NCBI GenBank assembly: GCA_023150215.1
Contig: JAKLLJ010000083.1
Location: forward strand, 342-11,221
DNA: 10,880 nucleotides
From: Thauera sp.
GTDB taxonomy: Bacteria > Pseudomonadota > Gammaproteobacteria > Burkholderiales > Rhodocyclaceae
Direction of reading: 5' to 3'
Position numbers and translations under genes: made by a program. A model generated the notes under the pieces. The model had not been told where the DNA came from and ran no database searches. It saw only the letters and a list, made by a program, of their open reading frames with translations. This document shows, piece after piece, positions 1-6,150 of this stretch (positions are counted from its first letter, which is position 1; each line of letters begins with the position of its first letter).

Positions 1-78
1 TTTGCGCGGATGCGTGAACTTATTTTTCAGTTCGATCGCATGCGGCGTGCGCGTGGGGCGCGTGCCGGCGTCCGGCAG

Positions 79-87
79 TGGGATAAT
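79..87 (+). promoter_or_regulatory. Extended -10 promoter-like site before the RbgA-type GTPase
   Basis: The sequence reads TG-G-GATAAT: a TG dinucleotide one base before a hexamer that matches TATAAT at five of six positions. This is the extended -10 arrangement of sigma70 promoters. No recognisable -35 hexamer lies about 17 bases upstream. Transcription would start near 94, leaving a leader of about 25 bases before the ATG at 119. Assigned by eye only. Confidence 0.35.
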
Positions 88-118
88 CCGCCCCCCGACA
101 GCCAACGCAGGTTTCTCC

Positions 119-1087
119 ATGCCCATCCAGTGGTTCCCCGGACACATGGCCTCGGCGCGCAAGAAGGCGGCCGAAGCGATGGCCATGACCGACGTCGTCA
201 TCGAGGTCACCGACGCGCGCCTGCCCGAGGCCAGCAGCAACCCGATGATTGGCGAGCTGCGCCGCTTCCGCAACCGCCCCTGCCTGAAGCTGCTCAACAA
301 GTCCGACCTCGCCGACCCTGAGGTGACTCGCGCGTGGATGGATTTCTACAACGCTCAGCCCGGCGTCCGCGCGGTCGCCATTTCGGCGAAGAACCCGGCT
401 GAGGTGGCGCGGATCCCGGCCTTGTGCGGGCAGCTCGCACCGCACCGCGACGATGGCGTCAAGCCCTTGCGGATGATGATCATGGGCATCCCCAATGTCG
501 GCAAATCGACGCTCATGAATGCGCTGCTCAAGCGCAAGGTCGCCAAGGTCGGCGACGAGCCGGCGGTGACCAAGCACCAGCAGACGCTGGACCTCGGCCC
601 CGGCATGACGCTGACCGACACGCCCGGCATGATGTGGCCGAAGATCGCACACGATGCTGACGGCTACATGCTTGCCGCCAGCCACGCAATCGGCCGCAAT
701 GCCGTGATCGACGAGGAAGTCGCCGCCTTCCTCGGCGAGATCCTGCTCGCGCGCTACCCCGATCGCCTGAGCGCACGCTACCGGCTCGAGGCGGCGGCCC
801 TGGCGGCGATGGACGGCCCGGCGCTGATCGAGGCGGTGGGGCGCCGCCGCGGCTGCCTGGTGAAGGGCGGTGGGCTCGATCTCGAGAAGGCGGCGCTGAT
901 CCTGCTGCAGGAGTATCGCGACGGTGCGCTCGGCCGCATCAGCTTGGAGACGCCGGCGACCCGTGCGTGCATGATCGCCGACGCGCAGGCCGCAGCGCAG
1001 GCGGCGCAGGAGGAGGATGCCGAGCCGGCGCAGGGCGAGGCGGACGAGGGCGGGGATGGCGGAAATGGAGGGGGCGACGGCGATTGA
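119..1087 (+). CDS. rbgA: RbgA/YlqF-family circularly permuted ribosome-assembly GTPase
   Basis: The product is 322 residues, a soluble cytoplasmic GTPase. The G-motifs occur in permuted order, the hallmark of the YlqF/YawG group: G4 NKSD at residues 60-63, G5 SAK at 89-91, then the P-loop GIPNVGKST at 123-131, a G2 threonine near 151 and G3 DTPG at 167-170. The N-terminal FPGHM (6-10) and the C-terminal helical domain with GRISLE near the end are also typical of RbgA. In Bacillus subtilis RbgA drives late 50S subunit assembly; the same role is inferred here. The frame is open upstream to base 2, but the family N-terminus (MPIQWFPGHM) fixes the start at 119, with a weak CAGG ribosome-binding site at 108-111. 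Residues from about 300 form an Ala/Glu then Gly/Asp-rich tail, probably disordered. It stands apart from the next gene by 176 bases. Confidence 0.93.
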   Translation: MPIQWFPGHMASARKKAAEAMAMTDVVIEVTDARLPEASSNPMIGELRRFRNRPCLKLLNKSDLADPEVTRAWMDFYNAQPGVRAVAISAKNPAEVARIPALCGQLAPHRDDGVKPLRMMIMGIPNVGKSTLMNALLKRKVAKVGDEPAVTKHQQTLDLGPGMTLTDTPGMMWPKIAHDADGYMLAASHAIGRNAVIDEEVAAFLGEILLARYPDRLSARYRLEAAALAAMDGPALIEAVGRRRGCLVKGGGLDLEKAALILLQEYRDGALGRISLETPATRACMIADAQAAAQAAQEEDAEPAQGEADEGGDGGNGGGDGD

Positions 1088-1121
1088 GCCGCCGCCGGCG
1101 TAGGCACGATCGCGAACCCGT

Positions 1122-1140
1122 GCCGGCCTTGTCCGCCGGC
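1122..1140 (+). other. GC-rich inverted repeat downstream of the GTPase gene
   Basis: Two copies of the self-complementary hexamer GCCGGC (1122-1127 and 1135-1140) flank a 7-base spacer and could form a 6-bp hairpin about 35 bases past the GTPase stop codon. No T-tract follows, so it is not a canonical intrinsic terminator. It may only protect the 3' end or reflect GC-rich composition. Nothing else is visible between 1088 and 1223. Confidence 0.25.
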
Positions 1141-1223
1141 GTTGCGCAGCGCGTGTCCAGCCGGCGTCGGCCGCCCCCGCTGCGGCGCGCTGGCGAGCGG
1201 CACCGCGGCCCGGGCCGCGTGTT

Positions 1224-1232
1224 TGGTATCAT
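1224..1232 (+). promoter_or_regulatory. Extended -10 promoter-like site before the PHP-domain gene
   Basis: The bases read TG-G-TATCAT, an extended -10 element with five of six matches to TATAAT. No -35 hexamer is evident in the GC-rich sequence upstream. Transcription would start near 1239, about 25 bases before the ATG at 1264. If real, it is the lead promoter for the gene run 1264-7261. Confidence 0.4.
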
Positions 1233-1254
1233 TGCGGCCAAGTTGTTCCCCCAC

Positions 1255-1259
1255 AGGAG
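1255..1259 (+). promoter_or_regulatory. Shine-Dalgarno site deciding the PHP gene start
   Basis: AGGAG lies 4 bases before the ATG at 1264. The reading frame stays open upstream to 967, inside the previous gene, so this site together with the PHP domain beginning at residue 15 decides the start. The spacing is a little short. Confidence 0.6.
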
Positions 1260-1263
1260 TTCC

Positions 1264-2172
1264 ATGAGCGCTTTGCCAGCCTCCGGGCTGCACGCCCTCA
1301 ATGTCGACCTGCACTGCCATTCCACCGTTTCCGACGGCTGGCTCGAGCCGCAAGCACTGGTGCTGCGCGCGCTCGCCAATGGCGTGGATCTGCTCGCGCT
1401 GACCGATCATGATGAACTCGGCGGCATCGCCGAGGCGCAGCGTGCGGCGCTGGCGCACGGACTCGCGTTCGTGGCGGGGGTCGAGATTTCGGTCTTGTTC
1501 GCGGGCGAAACCGTCCATATCGTCGGCCTCGGCGTCGATCCGCGCTGTCCGACGCTGGGTGGCGGCCTGGCCGAGCTGCGTGCGGGGCGCGATGCGCGTG
1601 CGCGCAGGATCGGCGACGAGCTCGCGCGCATCGGCATCGGCGGCGCGTTCGAAGGCGCACTGCGCTTTGCGCGCAACCCGACGCTGGTGAGCCGCGCGCA
1701 TTTCGCCCGTCATCTGGTGGCGAGCGGGGTGATGCCCGACGTCAAGACCGTCTTCGACCACTATCTGGTGCGCGGCAAGCCGGGCTTCGTCGAGCACCGC
1801 TGGGCAGCGCTGGAGGACGCCGTGGCATGGATCCGCGCCGCCGGCGGCATTGCGGTGGTCGCTCATCCGGCGCGCTATCGGCTGTCGACCGCCGACATGG
1901 GGCAGCTCTTCGACCGCTTCGTGGCCGCGGGCGGCGAGGCGGTCGAGGTGGTGTCCGGCGCGCACAGCGAGGACGAGATGCGCCGCTTCGCCACCGTCGC
2001 GCGCCAGCGCGGCCTGCTCGCCTCGCGCGCTTCCGATTTTCATGGCGAGCACGAGAGTGCGGTCGATCTCGGCCGCTGCAACCCGCTGCCGCCCGATCTC
2101 GCGCCGGTCTGGAGCCGCCTGGCGGCCACCGCCGCGGCGCAGGCCGCCGCCGCCGCTCGCGCGGCACTTTGA
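1264..2172 (+). CDS. rnm: PHP-domain phosphoesterase, RNase AM / 3',5'-nucleoside bisphosphate phosphatase family (YciV/TrpH)
   Basis: This is a 302-residue soluble metal-dependent phosphoesterase. PHP metal ligands are visible: DLHCHS (H17, H19), D24, TDHD (H49), GVEIS (E74), H85, SRAH (H146), AHPAR (H201) and SDFHG (D258, H260). These give the full complement for the trinuclear metal site seen in this family. Family members hydrolyse 3',5'-nucleoside bisphosphates such as pAp, and E. coli RNase AM (YciV) is also a 5'-to-3' exoribonuclease that trims 5' ends of rRNA and short RNAs. Either or both roles are inferred here. The length is close to the E. coli protein (about 290). The last 15 residues are nearly all alanine. 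It is 10 bases from yciO, the same pair as in E. coli, which supports the assignment over a histidinol-phosphatase or polymerase PHP domain. Confidence 0.88.
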   Translation: MSALPASGLHALNVDLHCHSTVSDGWLEPQALVLRALANGVDLLALTDHDELGGIAEAQRAALAHGLAFVAGVEISVLFAGETVHIVGLGVDPRCPTLGGGLAELRAGRDARARRIGDELARIGIGGAFEGALRFARNPTLVSRAHFARHLVASGVMPDVKTVFDHYLVRGKPGFVEHRWAALEDAVAWIRAAGGIAVVAHPARYRLSTADMGQLFDRFVAAGGEAVEVVSGAHSEDEMRRFATVARQRGLLASRASDFHGEHESAVDLGRCNPLPPDLAPVWSRLAATAAAQAAAAARAAL

Positions 2173-2182
2173 GCATTCGATC

Positions 2183-2806
2183 ATGGCCCAGTATTTCTCG
2201 CTCCATCCCGAACAGCCGCAGGCGCGCCTGGTGCGCCAGGCCGCAGAGATCATCCGCGCCGGCGGCCTGGTCGCGCTGCCCACCGACTCCGCCTATGCGC
2301 TCGTGTGCCAGGTCGGCGACGCCGCGCTGCTCGAGCGCATCCGCCGCATCCGCGGTGTCGACGAGCGTCACCACTTCACCCTGATGTGCCGCGACCTCTC
2401 CGAGATCGGCACCTACGCCCGCGTCGACAACAGCCAGTACCGGCTCTTGAAGGCGGTCACGCCCGGCCCCTACACCTTCATCCTCGAAGGTACCAAGGAG
2501 CTGCCGCGGCGCGTGCTGCATCCCAAGCGCAAGACGATCGGCCTGCGTGTGCCCGAGCATGCGGTGGTGTCGGCGCTGCTCGCCGAGATCGACGGCCCGC
2601 TGCTCACCTCCACGCTGATCCTGCCTGGCGAGGAGCTGCCGCTGACCGACGCCGAGGCGATCCGCGATCGTCTGGGCAAGCAGGTGGAACTCGTCATCGA
2701 GGCGGGCTACTGCGGTCCGGAGGCGACCACGGTGATCGACCTGACCTCGGGTGCGCCCGCGCTGGTGCGTGTCGGACGCGGCCCGCTCGAGCCCTTCGGC
2801 CTGTAG
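2183..2806 (+). CDS. yciO: YciO-type Sua5/YrdC-fold protein (L-threonylcarbamoyladenylate synthase-like)
   Basis: The product has 207 residues and a single YrdC fold. Visible motifs are PTDSAYAL (33-40, the counterpart of PTETVYGL in TsaC), FTLMCRDLSEI (65-75), PGPYTFIL (94-101), KRKTIGLRVP (115-124), TSTLILPG (142-149) and TTVIDL (182-187). These match E. coli YciO rather than TsaC/YrdC, the essential enzyme that makes threonylcarbamoyl-AMP for the t6A37 tRNA modification. YciO binds nucleotide/RNA by fold; its physiological job is unsettled and any t6A role here is inference. A true tsaC is expected elsewhere in the genome. The ATG at 2183 starts the family N-terminus (MAQYFSLHP) and has no strong Shine-Dalgarno site, suggesting translation coupled to the preceding PHP gene 10 bases upstream. 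Confidence 0.92.
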   Translation: MAQYFSLHPEQPQARLVRQAAEIIRAGGLVALPTDSAYALVCQVGDAALLERIRRIRGVDERHHFTLMCRDLSEIGTYARVDNSQYRLLKAVTPGPYTFILEGTKELPRRVLHPKRKTIGLRVPEHAVVSALLAEIDGPLLTSTLILPGEELPLTDAEAIRDRLGKQVELVIEAGYCGPEATTVIDLTSGAPALVRVGRGPLEPFGL

Positions 2807-2833
2807 AATCCAGCGTTTGCCACCGAGCCTGCG

Positions 2834-3493
2834 ATGGATTCGCTGATCTCCACCCTGGCCATCTGGGCCTTGCCGGTCGTGCTTGCGATCACCCTGCACG
2901 AGGCCGCACACGGCTATGTCGCGCGCCACTTCGGCGACCCGACCGCCCACCTCGCCGGGCGCATCACGCTCAATCCGCTGCGCCACATCGACCCGGTGGG
3001 CACCATCCTCGTGCCCGCGGGCATCCTCGCGCTGAGCGCGCTCGCCGGCGCGGGCGGGATCCTGTTCGGCTGGGCCAAGCCGGTGCCGGTCAACTTCGGC
3101 CGCCTGCGCAACCCCAAGGGCGACATGCTGTGGGTGGCCGCGGCGGGGCCGTTCGTGAACTTCCTGATGGCGCTCGGCTGGGCGCTGCTTTTTCGTCTCG
3201 CTGCCGGTGCCGAGCCGGGCGCGTATTCGCTGGCGCTGCTGAAGATGGCCGATGCCGGCATCCAGATCAACGTGGTGCTGATGGCGCTCAACCTGCTGCC
3301 GATCCCGCCGCTCGACGGCGGCCGCATCGCCGTCAGCCTGCTGCCTGACCGCCTCGCCTGGCAGTACGCGCGGCTCGAGCCCTACGGCTTTCCGATCCTG
3401 CTCGTGCTGTTGTTCACAGGTGTGCTCGGCACCCTGCTGTGGCCGCTGATCGCCGCCTTCCGCTACCTGCTCTCCATCCTCTTCGGATTCTGA
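2834..3493 (+). CDS. M50-family (site-2 protease type) intramembrane metalloprotease
   Basis: The product is a 219-residue, strongly hydrophobic inner-membrane protein with about five to six predicted membrane segments. Zinc-protease motifs are present: HEAAH at 22-26 (HExxH) in the first segment, and NLLPIPPLDGG at 153-163, where D161 is the expected third zinc ligand. There is no PDZ domain and the length is about half that of RseP, so this is the short minimal-core M50 group rather than the RseP sigma-E protease. The substrate of this group is unknown and none is suggested by the sequence. It starts 27 bases after yciO, behind a weak TAGAAT (2804-2809) that overlaps the yciO stop and could be a poor -10, and it ends 6 bases before trpS. 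Confidence 0.88.
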   Translation: MDSLISTLAIWALPVVLAITLHEAAHGYVARHFGDPTAHLAGRITLNPLRHIDPVGTILVPAGILALSALAGAGGILFGWAKPVPVNFGRLRNPKGDMLWVAAAGPFVNFLMALGWALLFRLAAGAEPGAYSLALLKMADAGIQINVVLMALNLLPIPPLDGGRIAVSLLPDRLAWQYARLEPYGFPILLVLLFTGVLGTLLWPLIAAFRYLLSILFGF

Positions 3494-3499
3494 TCCGCC

Positions 3500-4702
3500 A
3501 TGTACGCTGAACGCGTCCTCTCCGGCATGCGCCCCAGCGGCCGCCTCCATCTCGGCCACCATCACGGCGTGCTGAAGAACTGGATCAAGCTGCAGGAGGA
3601 ATACCCGTGCCTGTTCTTCGTCGCCGACTGGCATGCGCTGACGACCCACTACGACACCCCGGAGGTGATCGAGCACAACGTCTGGGACATGCTGGTCGAC
3701 TGGCTCGCTGCCGGCGTGGATCCTGCACAGTCGACGCTCTTCATCCAGTCCCAGGTGCCCGAGCATGCCGAGTTGCACCTACTGCTGTCGATGATGACCC
3801 CGATCGGCTGGCTCGAGCGCGTGCCGACCTGGAAGGAGCAGCAGGAAAAGATCGAAGGTCGCGACCTGTCGACCTACGGTTTTCTCGGCTATCCGCTGCT
3901 GCAGTCCGCCGACATCCTGATCTACCGCGCCGACAAGGTGCCGGTGGGCGAGGACCAGGTGCCGCACGTCGAGATCACGCGCGAGATCGCGCGCCGCTTC
4001 AATCACCTCTACGGCCGCGAGCCCGGCTTCGAGGACAAGGCCAGGGACGCGGTCCGCAAGCTCGGCGCGCGGCGTGCGCGGATGTACCACGAGCTGCGCA
4101 CCCGCTTTCAACAGGAGGGCGACGACGATGCGCTCGAGCAGGCGAAGGCGCTGCTCGAGGAGACGCAGAACCTGTCGCTCGGTGACCGCGAGCGCCTGTA
4201 CGGCTACCTCGAGGGCGGCGGCAAGATGATCATGGTGGAGCCCGAGGCGCTGCTGACGCCGGCGGCGCGCATGCCCGGCCTGGACGGACAGAAGATGTCC
4301 AAGTCCTACGGCAACACGATCAACCTGCGCGAGGATGCCGAAAGCGTCACGCGCAAGGTGCGCACCATGCAGACCGACCCCGCGCGCATGCGCCGCACCG
4401 ACCCGGGCGAGCCGGAGCGCTGTCCGGTATGGCAGCTGCACGCGATCTACTCGGACGAGAGCACCCTGGGCTGGGTGCAGCAAGGCTGCCGCAGCGCAGG
4501 GATCGGCTGCCTCGAGTGCAAGCAGCCGGTGCTCGAGGCGATCCTGAAGGAACAGGCGGTGCTGCACGAGCGCGCCCAGCCCTATCTCGACGACCCCTCG
4601 CTGCTGCGCAGCATCATCGCCGACGGCTGCGAGCGCGCGCGCAAGCTGGCGCAGGAAACCATGCGTGACGTGCGCGAGGCCATGGGCCTCGACTACAGTT
4701 GA
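3500..4702 (+). CDS. trpS: Tryptophan--tRNA ligase (TrpRS)
   Basis: This 400-residue class I aminoacyl-tRNA synthetase charges tRNA-Trp in the cytoplasm with tryptophan and ATP. The signature motifs are HLGH at 17-20 (HIGH type) and KMSKS at 265-269, with the class-typical SGMRPSGRLHLGH beginning and YPLLQSADIL (131-140) in the Rossmann fold. It is longer than the roughly 330-residue E. coli enzyme. The extra length lies mainly between the GEDQVPHVE/FNHLYG segment (150-172) and KMSKS, where standard enzymes have only a short connector. About 60 residues there (175-240) are charged and helical (ARDAVRKLGARRARMYHELR and on). This long form is, to my knowledge, common in betaproteobacteria and some pseudomonads. 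The gene begins 6 bases after the M50 protease stop with no clear ribosome-binding site, so coupling is likely. Confidence 0.97.
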   Translation: MYAERVLSGMRPSGRLHLGHHHGVLKNWIKLQEEYPCLFFVADWHALTTHYDTPEVIEHNVWDMLVDWLAAGVDPAQSTLFIQSQVPEHAELHLLLSMMTPIGWLERVPTWKEQQEKIEGRDLSTYGFLGYPLLQSADILIYRADKVPVGEDQVPHVEITREIARRFNHLYGREPGFEDKARDAVRKLGARRARMYHELRTRFQQEGDDDALEQAKALLEETQNLSLGDRERLYGYLEGGGKMIMVEPEALLTPAARMPGLDGQKMSKSYGNTINLREDAESVTRKVRTMQTDPARMRRTDPGEPERCPVWQLHAIYSDESTLGWVQQGCRSAGIGCLECKQPVLEAILKEQAVLHERAQPYLDDPSLLRSIIADGCERARKLAQETMRDVREAMGLDYS

Positions 4703-4739
4703 GCGAGGCCGCGCGCGCGACTGACGAGCGGGGTCCGCG

Positions 4740-5570
4740 ATGAACCTTCCGCTCGACCTGGCGCCGGTCGACACCGGTGAGCCGCTGGATGTCCTCGCGC
4801 GCATCTACGGCGAGCCCCTGCTCGAACTGCCCAAAGACCTGTATATTCCGCCCGACGCCTTGCAGGTGTTCCTCGACGCCTTCGAAGGCCCGCTGGATCT
4901 GCTGCTGTACCTGATCCGCAAGGCCAACCTCGACGTGCTCGACATCCCGATGGCGCCGCTGACCGCGCAATATCTCGTCTATGTTGAGGCGATGCGGGAG
5001 ACGCATCTCGAACTGGCCGCCGACTATCTGCTGATGGCGGCGATGCTGCTCGAGATCAAGTCGCGCATGCTGCTGCCGCGGCCGCCGCGCGAGCACGCGG
5101 AAGAAGAAGACCCGCGCGCCGAGCTGGTCCGCCGGCTGCTCGAATACGAACAGATGAAGCGCGCGGCGGCGCGTCTCGATGACTTGCCGCGCGTCGAGCG
5201 CGATTTTGAATGGGTGGGGGTGTTCGTCGCCGAGAAGGTCGTCGAACGCCTGCCCGAAGTGAGCCTGCACGACCTGCAACTGGCCTGGCTGCGCATCATG
5301 AAGAAGGCGCGCCTCAACCAGAACCACCGTGTCGGCCGTGAGCAGCTCTCGGTGCGCGAGCACATGACGGCGATCCTGCGCAAGCTCGGCGACGGCGTCT
5401 TCGTGGTGTTCGATACCCTGTTCGACGTGAAGCTCGGTGCGCCAGGGCTGGTGGTGAGCTTTCTCGCCGTGCTCGAGCTGGTAAAGGAAAGACTGGTCGA
5501 CGTGACCCAGAACGAGGCCTTTGCGCCGATCTACGTGAAGCTCGCGAATGGAACGCGTGACGACGCCTGA
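4740..5570 (+). CDS. scpA: Segregation and condensation protein A (kleisin)
   Basis: The product has 276 residues. The kleisin hallmark FEGPLDLLLYLI begins at 48, followed by NLDVLDIPM and the helical segment AADYLLMAAMLLEIKSRMLL around 93-112, then EEDPRAELVRRLLEYEQMK (122-140). ScpA bridges the heads of the SMC dimer and binds ScpB, forming the SMC-ScpAB condensin that compacts and segregates chromosomes. About 40 residues precede the kleisin core, ending in DLYIPPDALQVFLDAFEGP; this extension is typical of proteobacterial ScpA. The start at 4740 lies 37 bases after trpS and has only a weak G-rich site upstream. Its 3' end overlaps scpB by 23 bases, consistent with coupled synthesis of partners. 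No smc gene is in the window. Confidence 0.95.
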   Translation: MNLPLDLAPVDTGEPLDVLARIYGEPLLELPKDLYIPPDALQVFLDAFEGPLDLLLYLIRKANLDVLDIPMAPLTAQYLVYVEAMRETHLELAADYLLMAAMLLEIKSRMLLPRPPREHAEEEDPRAELVRRLLEYEQMKRAAARLDDLPRVERDFEWVGVFVAEKVVERLPEVSLHDLQLAWLRIMKKARLNQNHRVGREQLSVREHMTAILRKLGDGVFVVFDTLFDVKLGAPGLVVSFLAVLELVKERLVDVTQNEAFAPIYVKLANGTRDDA

Positions 5571-6150
5571 AGCCTGGCTGCGCATCGTCGAGGCGGCGCT
5601 GTTCGCCGCCCCGGCACCGCTGCCGGTGTCGGAACTGCGCAAGCTGTTCGACCAGGACCCGGGGCCGGACCTCGTGCGCCGCCTGCTCGACGAGCTGCGC
5701 ACCACCTGGGTCACCGCCGATCGTGGCGTGGAGCTCGTGCAGCTGGCGAGCGGCTGGCGTTTCCAGACGCGGCCCGAGTACCAGGTCTATCTCGACCGCC
5801 TGAAGGAAGAAAAGCCGCCGCGCTACTCGCGCGCGGTCATGGAGACGCTGGCGATCATCGCCTATCGCCAGCCCGTCACCCGCGGTGACATCGAGGACAT
5901 CCGCGGCGTTGCGGTTTCGCCCAACATACTGAAGACCCTCGAATCGCGCGGCTGGATCGACGTCGTCGGCCACCGCGACACGCCCGGGCGGCCGGCCTTG
6001 TTCGCCACCACCCGGCGCTTCCTCGATGAAATGGGGCTGCGCAGCCTGACCGAGCTGCCCGCGCTCACCGAAATCGAAAAAATCATGGACCTCGTCGATG
6101 CCTCGCAAACCGAACCGGCCGCTGCGCCCGCCCCTGAAGAAGAAGTCTGA
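5548..6150 (+). CDS. scpB: Segregation and condensation protein B
   Basis: The product has 200 residues and two winged-helix domains. The strongest motif is the second-domain helix ETLAIIAYRQPVTRGDIE (99-116), followed by IRGVAVSPNILKTLESRGWI and GRPALFATT (147-155), which is GRPLLYGTT-like in most homologues. ScpB dimerises and binds the middle of ScpA to complete the SMC-ScpAB complex. The ATG at 5548 lies inside scpA, giving a 23-base overlap; the family N-terminus (helix starting PEAWLRIVEAALFAA) supports it. Residues 187-200 form a short Ala/Pro/Glu tail, whose coding sequence is shared with the beginning of rluB in another frame. Confidence 0.95.
   Translation: MERVTTPEAWLRIVEAALFAAPAPLPVSELRKLFDQDPGPDLVRRLLDELRTTWVTADRGVELVQLASGWRFQTRPEYQVYLDRLKEEKPPRYSRAVMETLAIIAYRQPVTRGDIEDIRGVAVSPNILKTLESRGWIDVVGHRDTPGRPALFATTRRFLDEMGLRSLTELPALTEIEKIMDLVDASQTEPAAAPAPEEEV

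Noticed and set aside
16..33. Small inverted repeat GAACT/AGTTC around a T-rich loop near the window start
   Set aside because: Only 5 bp, with the T-run in the loop rather than after the stem, so it does not work as a terminator; it is too near the edge to place in context.
2..118. Upstream extension of the RbgA-type GTPase to a TTG at base 2
   Set aside because: The 39 extra residues match nothing in the family; the promoter-like site at 79-87 would lie inside the gene, and the MPIQWFPGHM start is the family N-terminus.
967..1263. Extension of the PHP-domain gene 99 codons upstream
   Set aside because: The extension overlaps the GTPase gene, is Arg/Gly-rich without a fold, and the AGGAG at 1255-1259 with the domain start at residue 15 fixes the ATG at 1264.
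778..2283. A 501-codon minus-strand frame across the GTPase and PHP genes
   Set aside because: Same reason: antisense shadow, with Pro/Ser/Arg-rich translation and no domain.
2305..3348. A 347-codon + strand frame overlapping yciO and the M50 gene
   Set aside because: It is an alternative frame of two well-supported genes and its Arg/Ala/Pro/His-rich product matches no family.
1742..3778. A 678-codon minus-strand frame opposite the PHP, yciO, M50 and trpS genes
   Set aside because: It spans several gene boundaries, shows no recognisable motif and has the composition expected from the complementary strand of high-GC genes.
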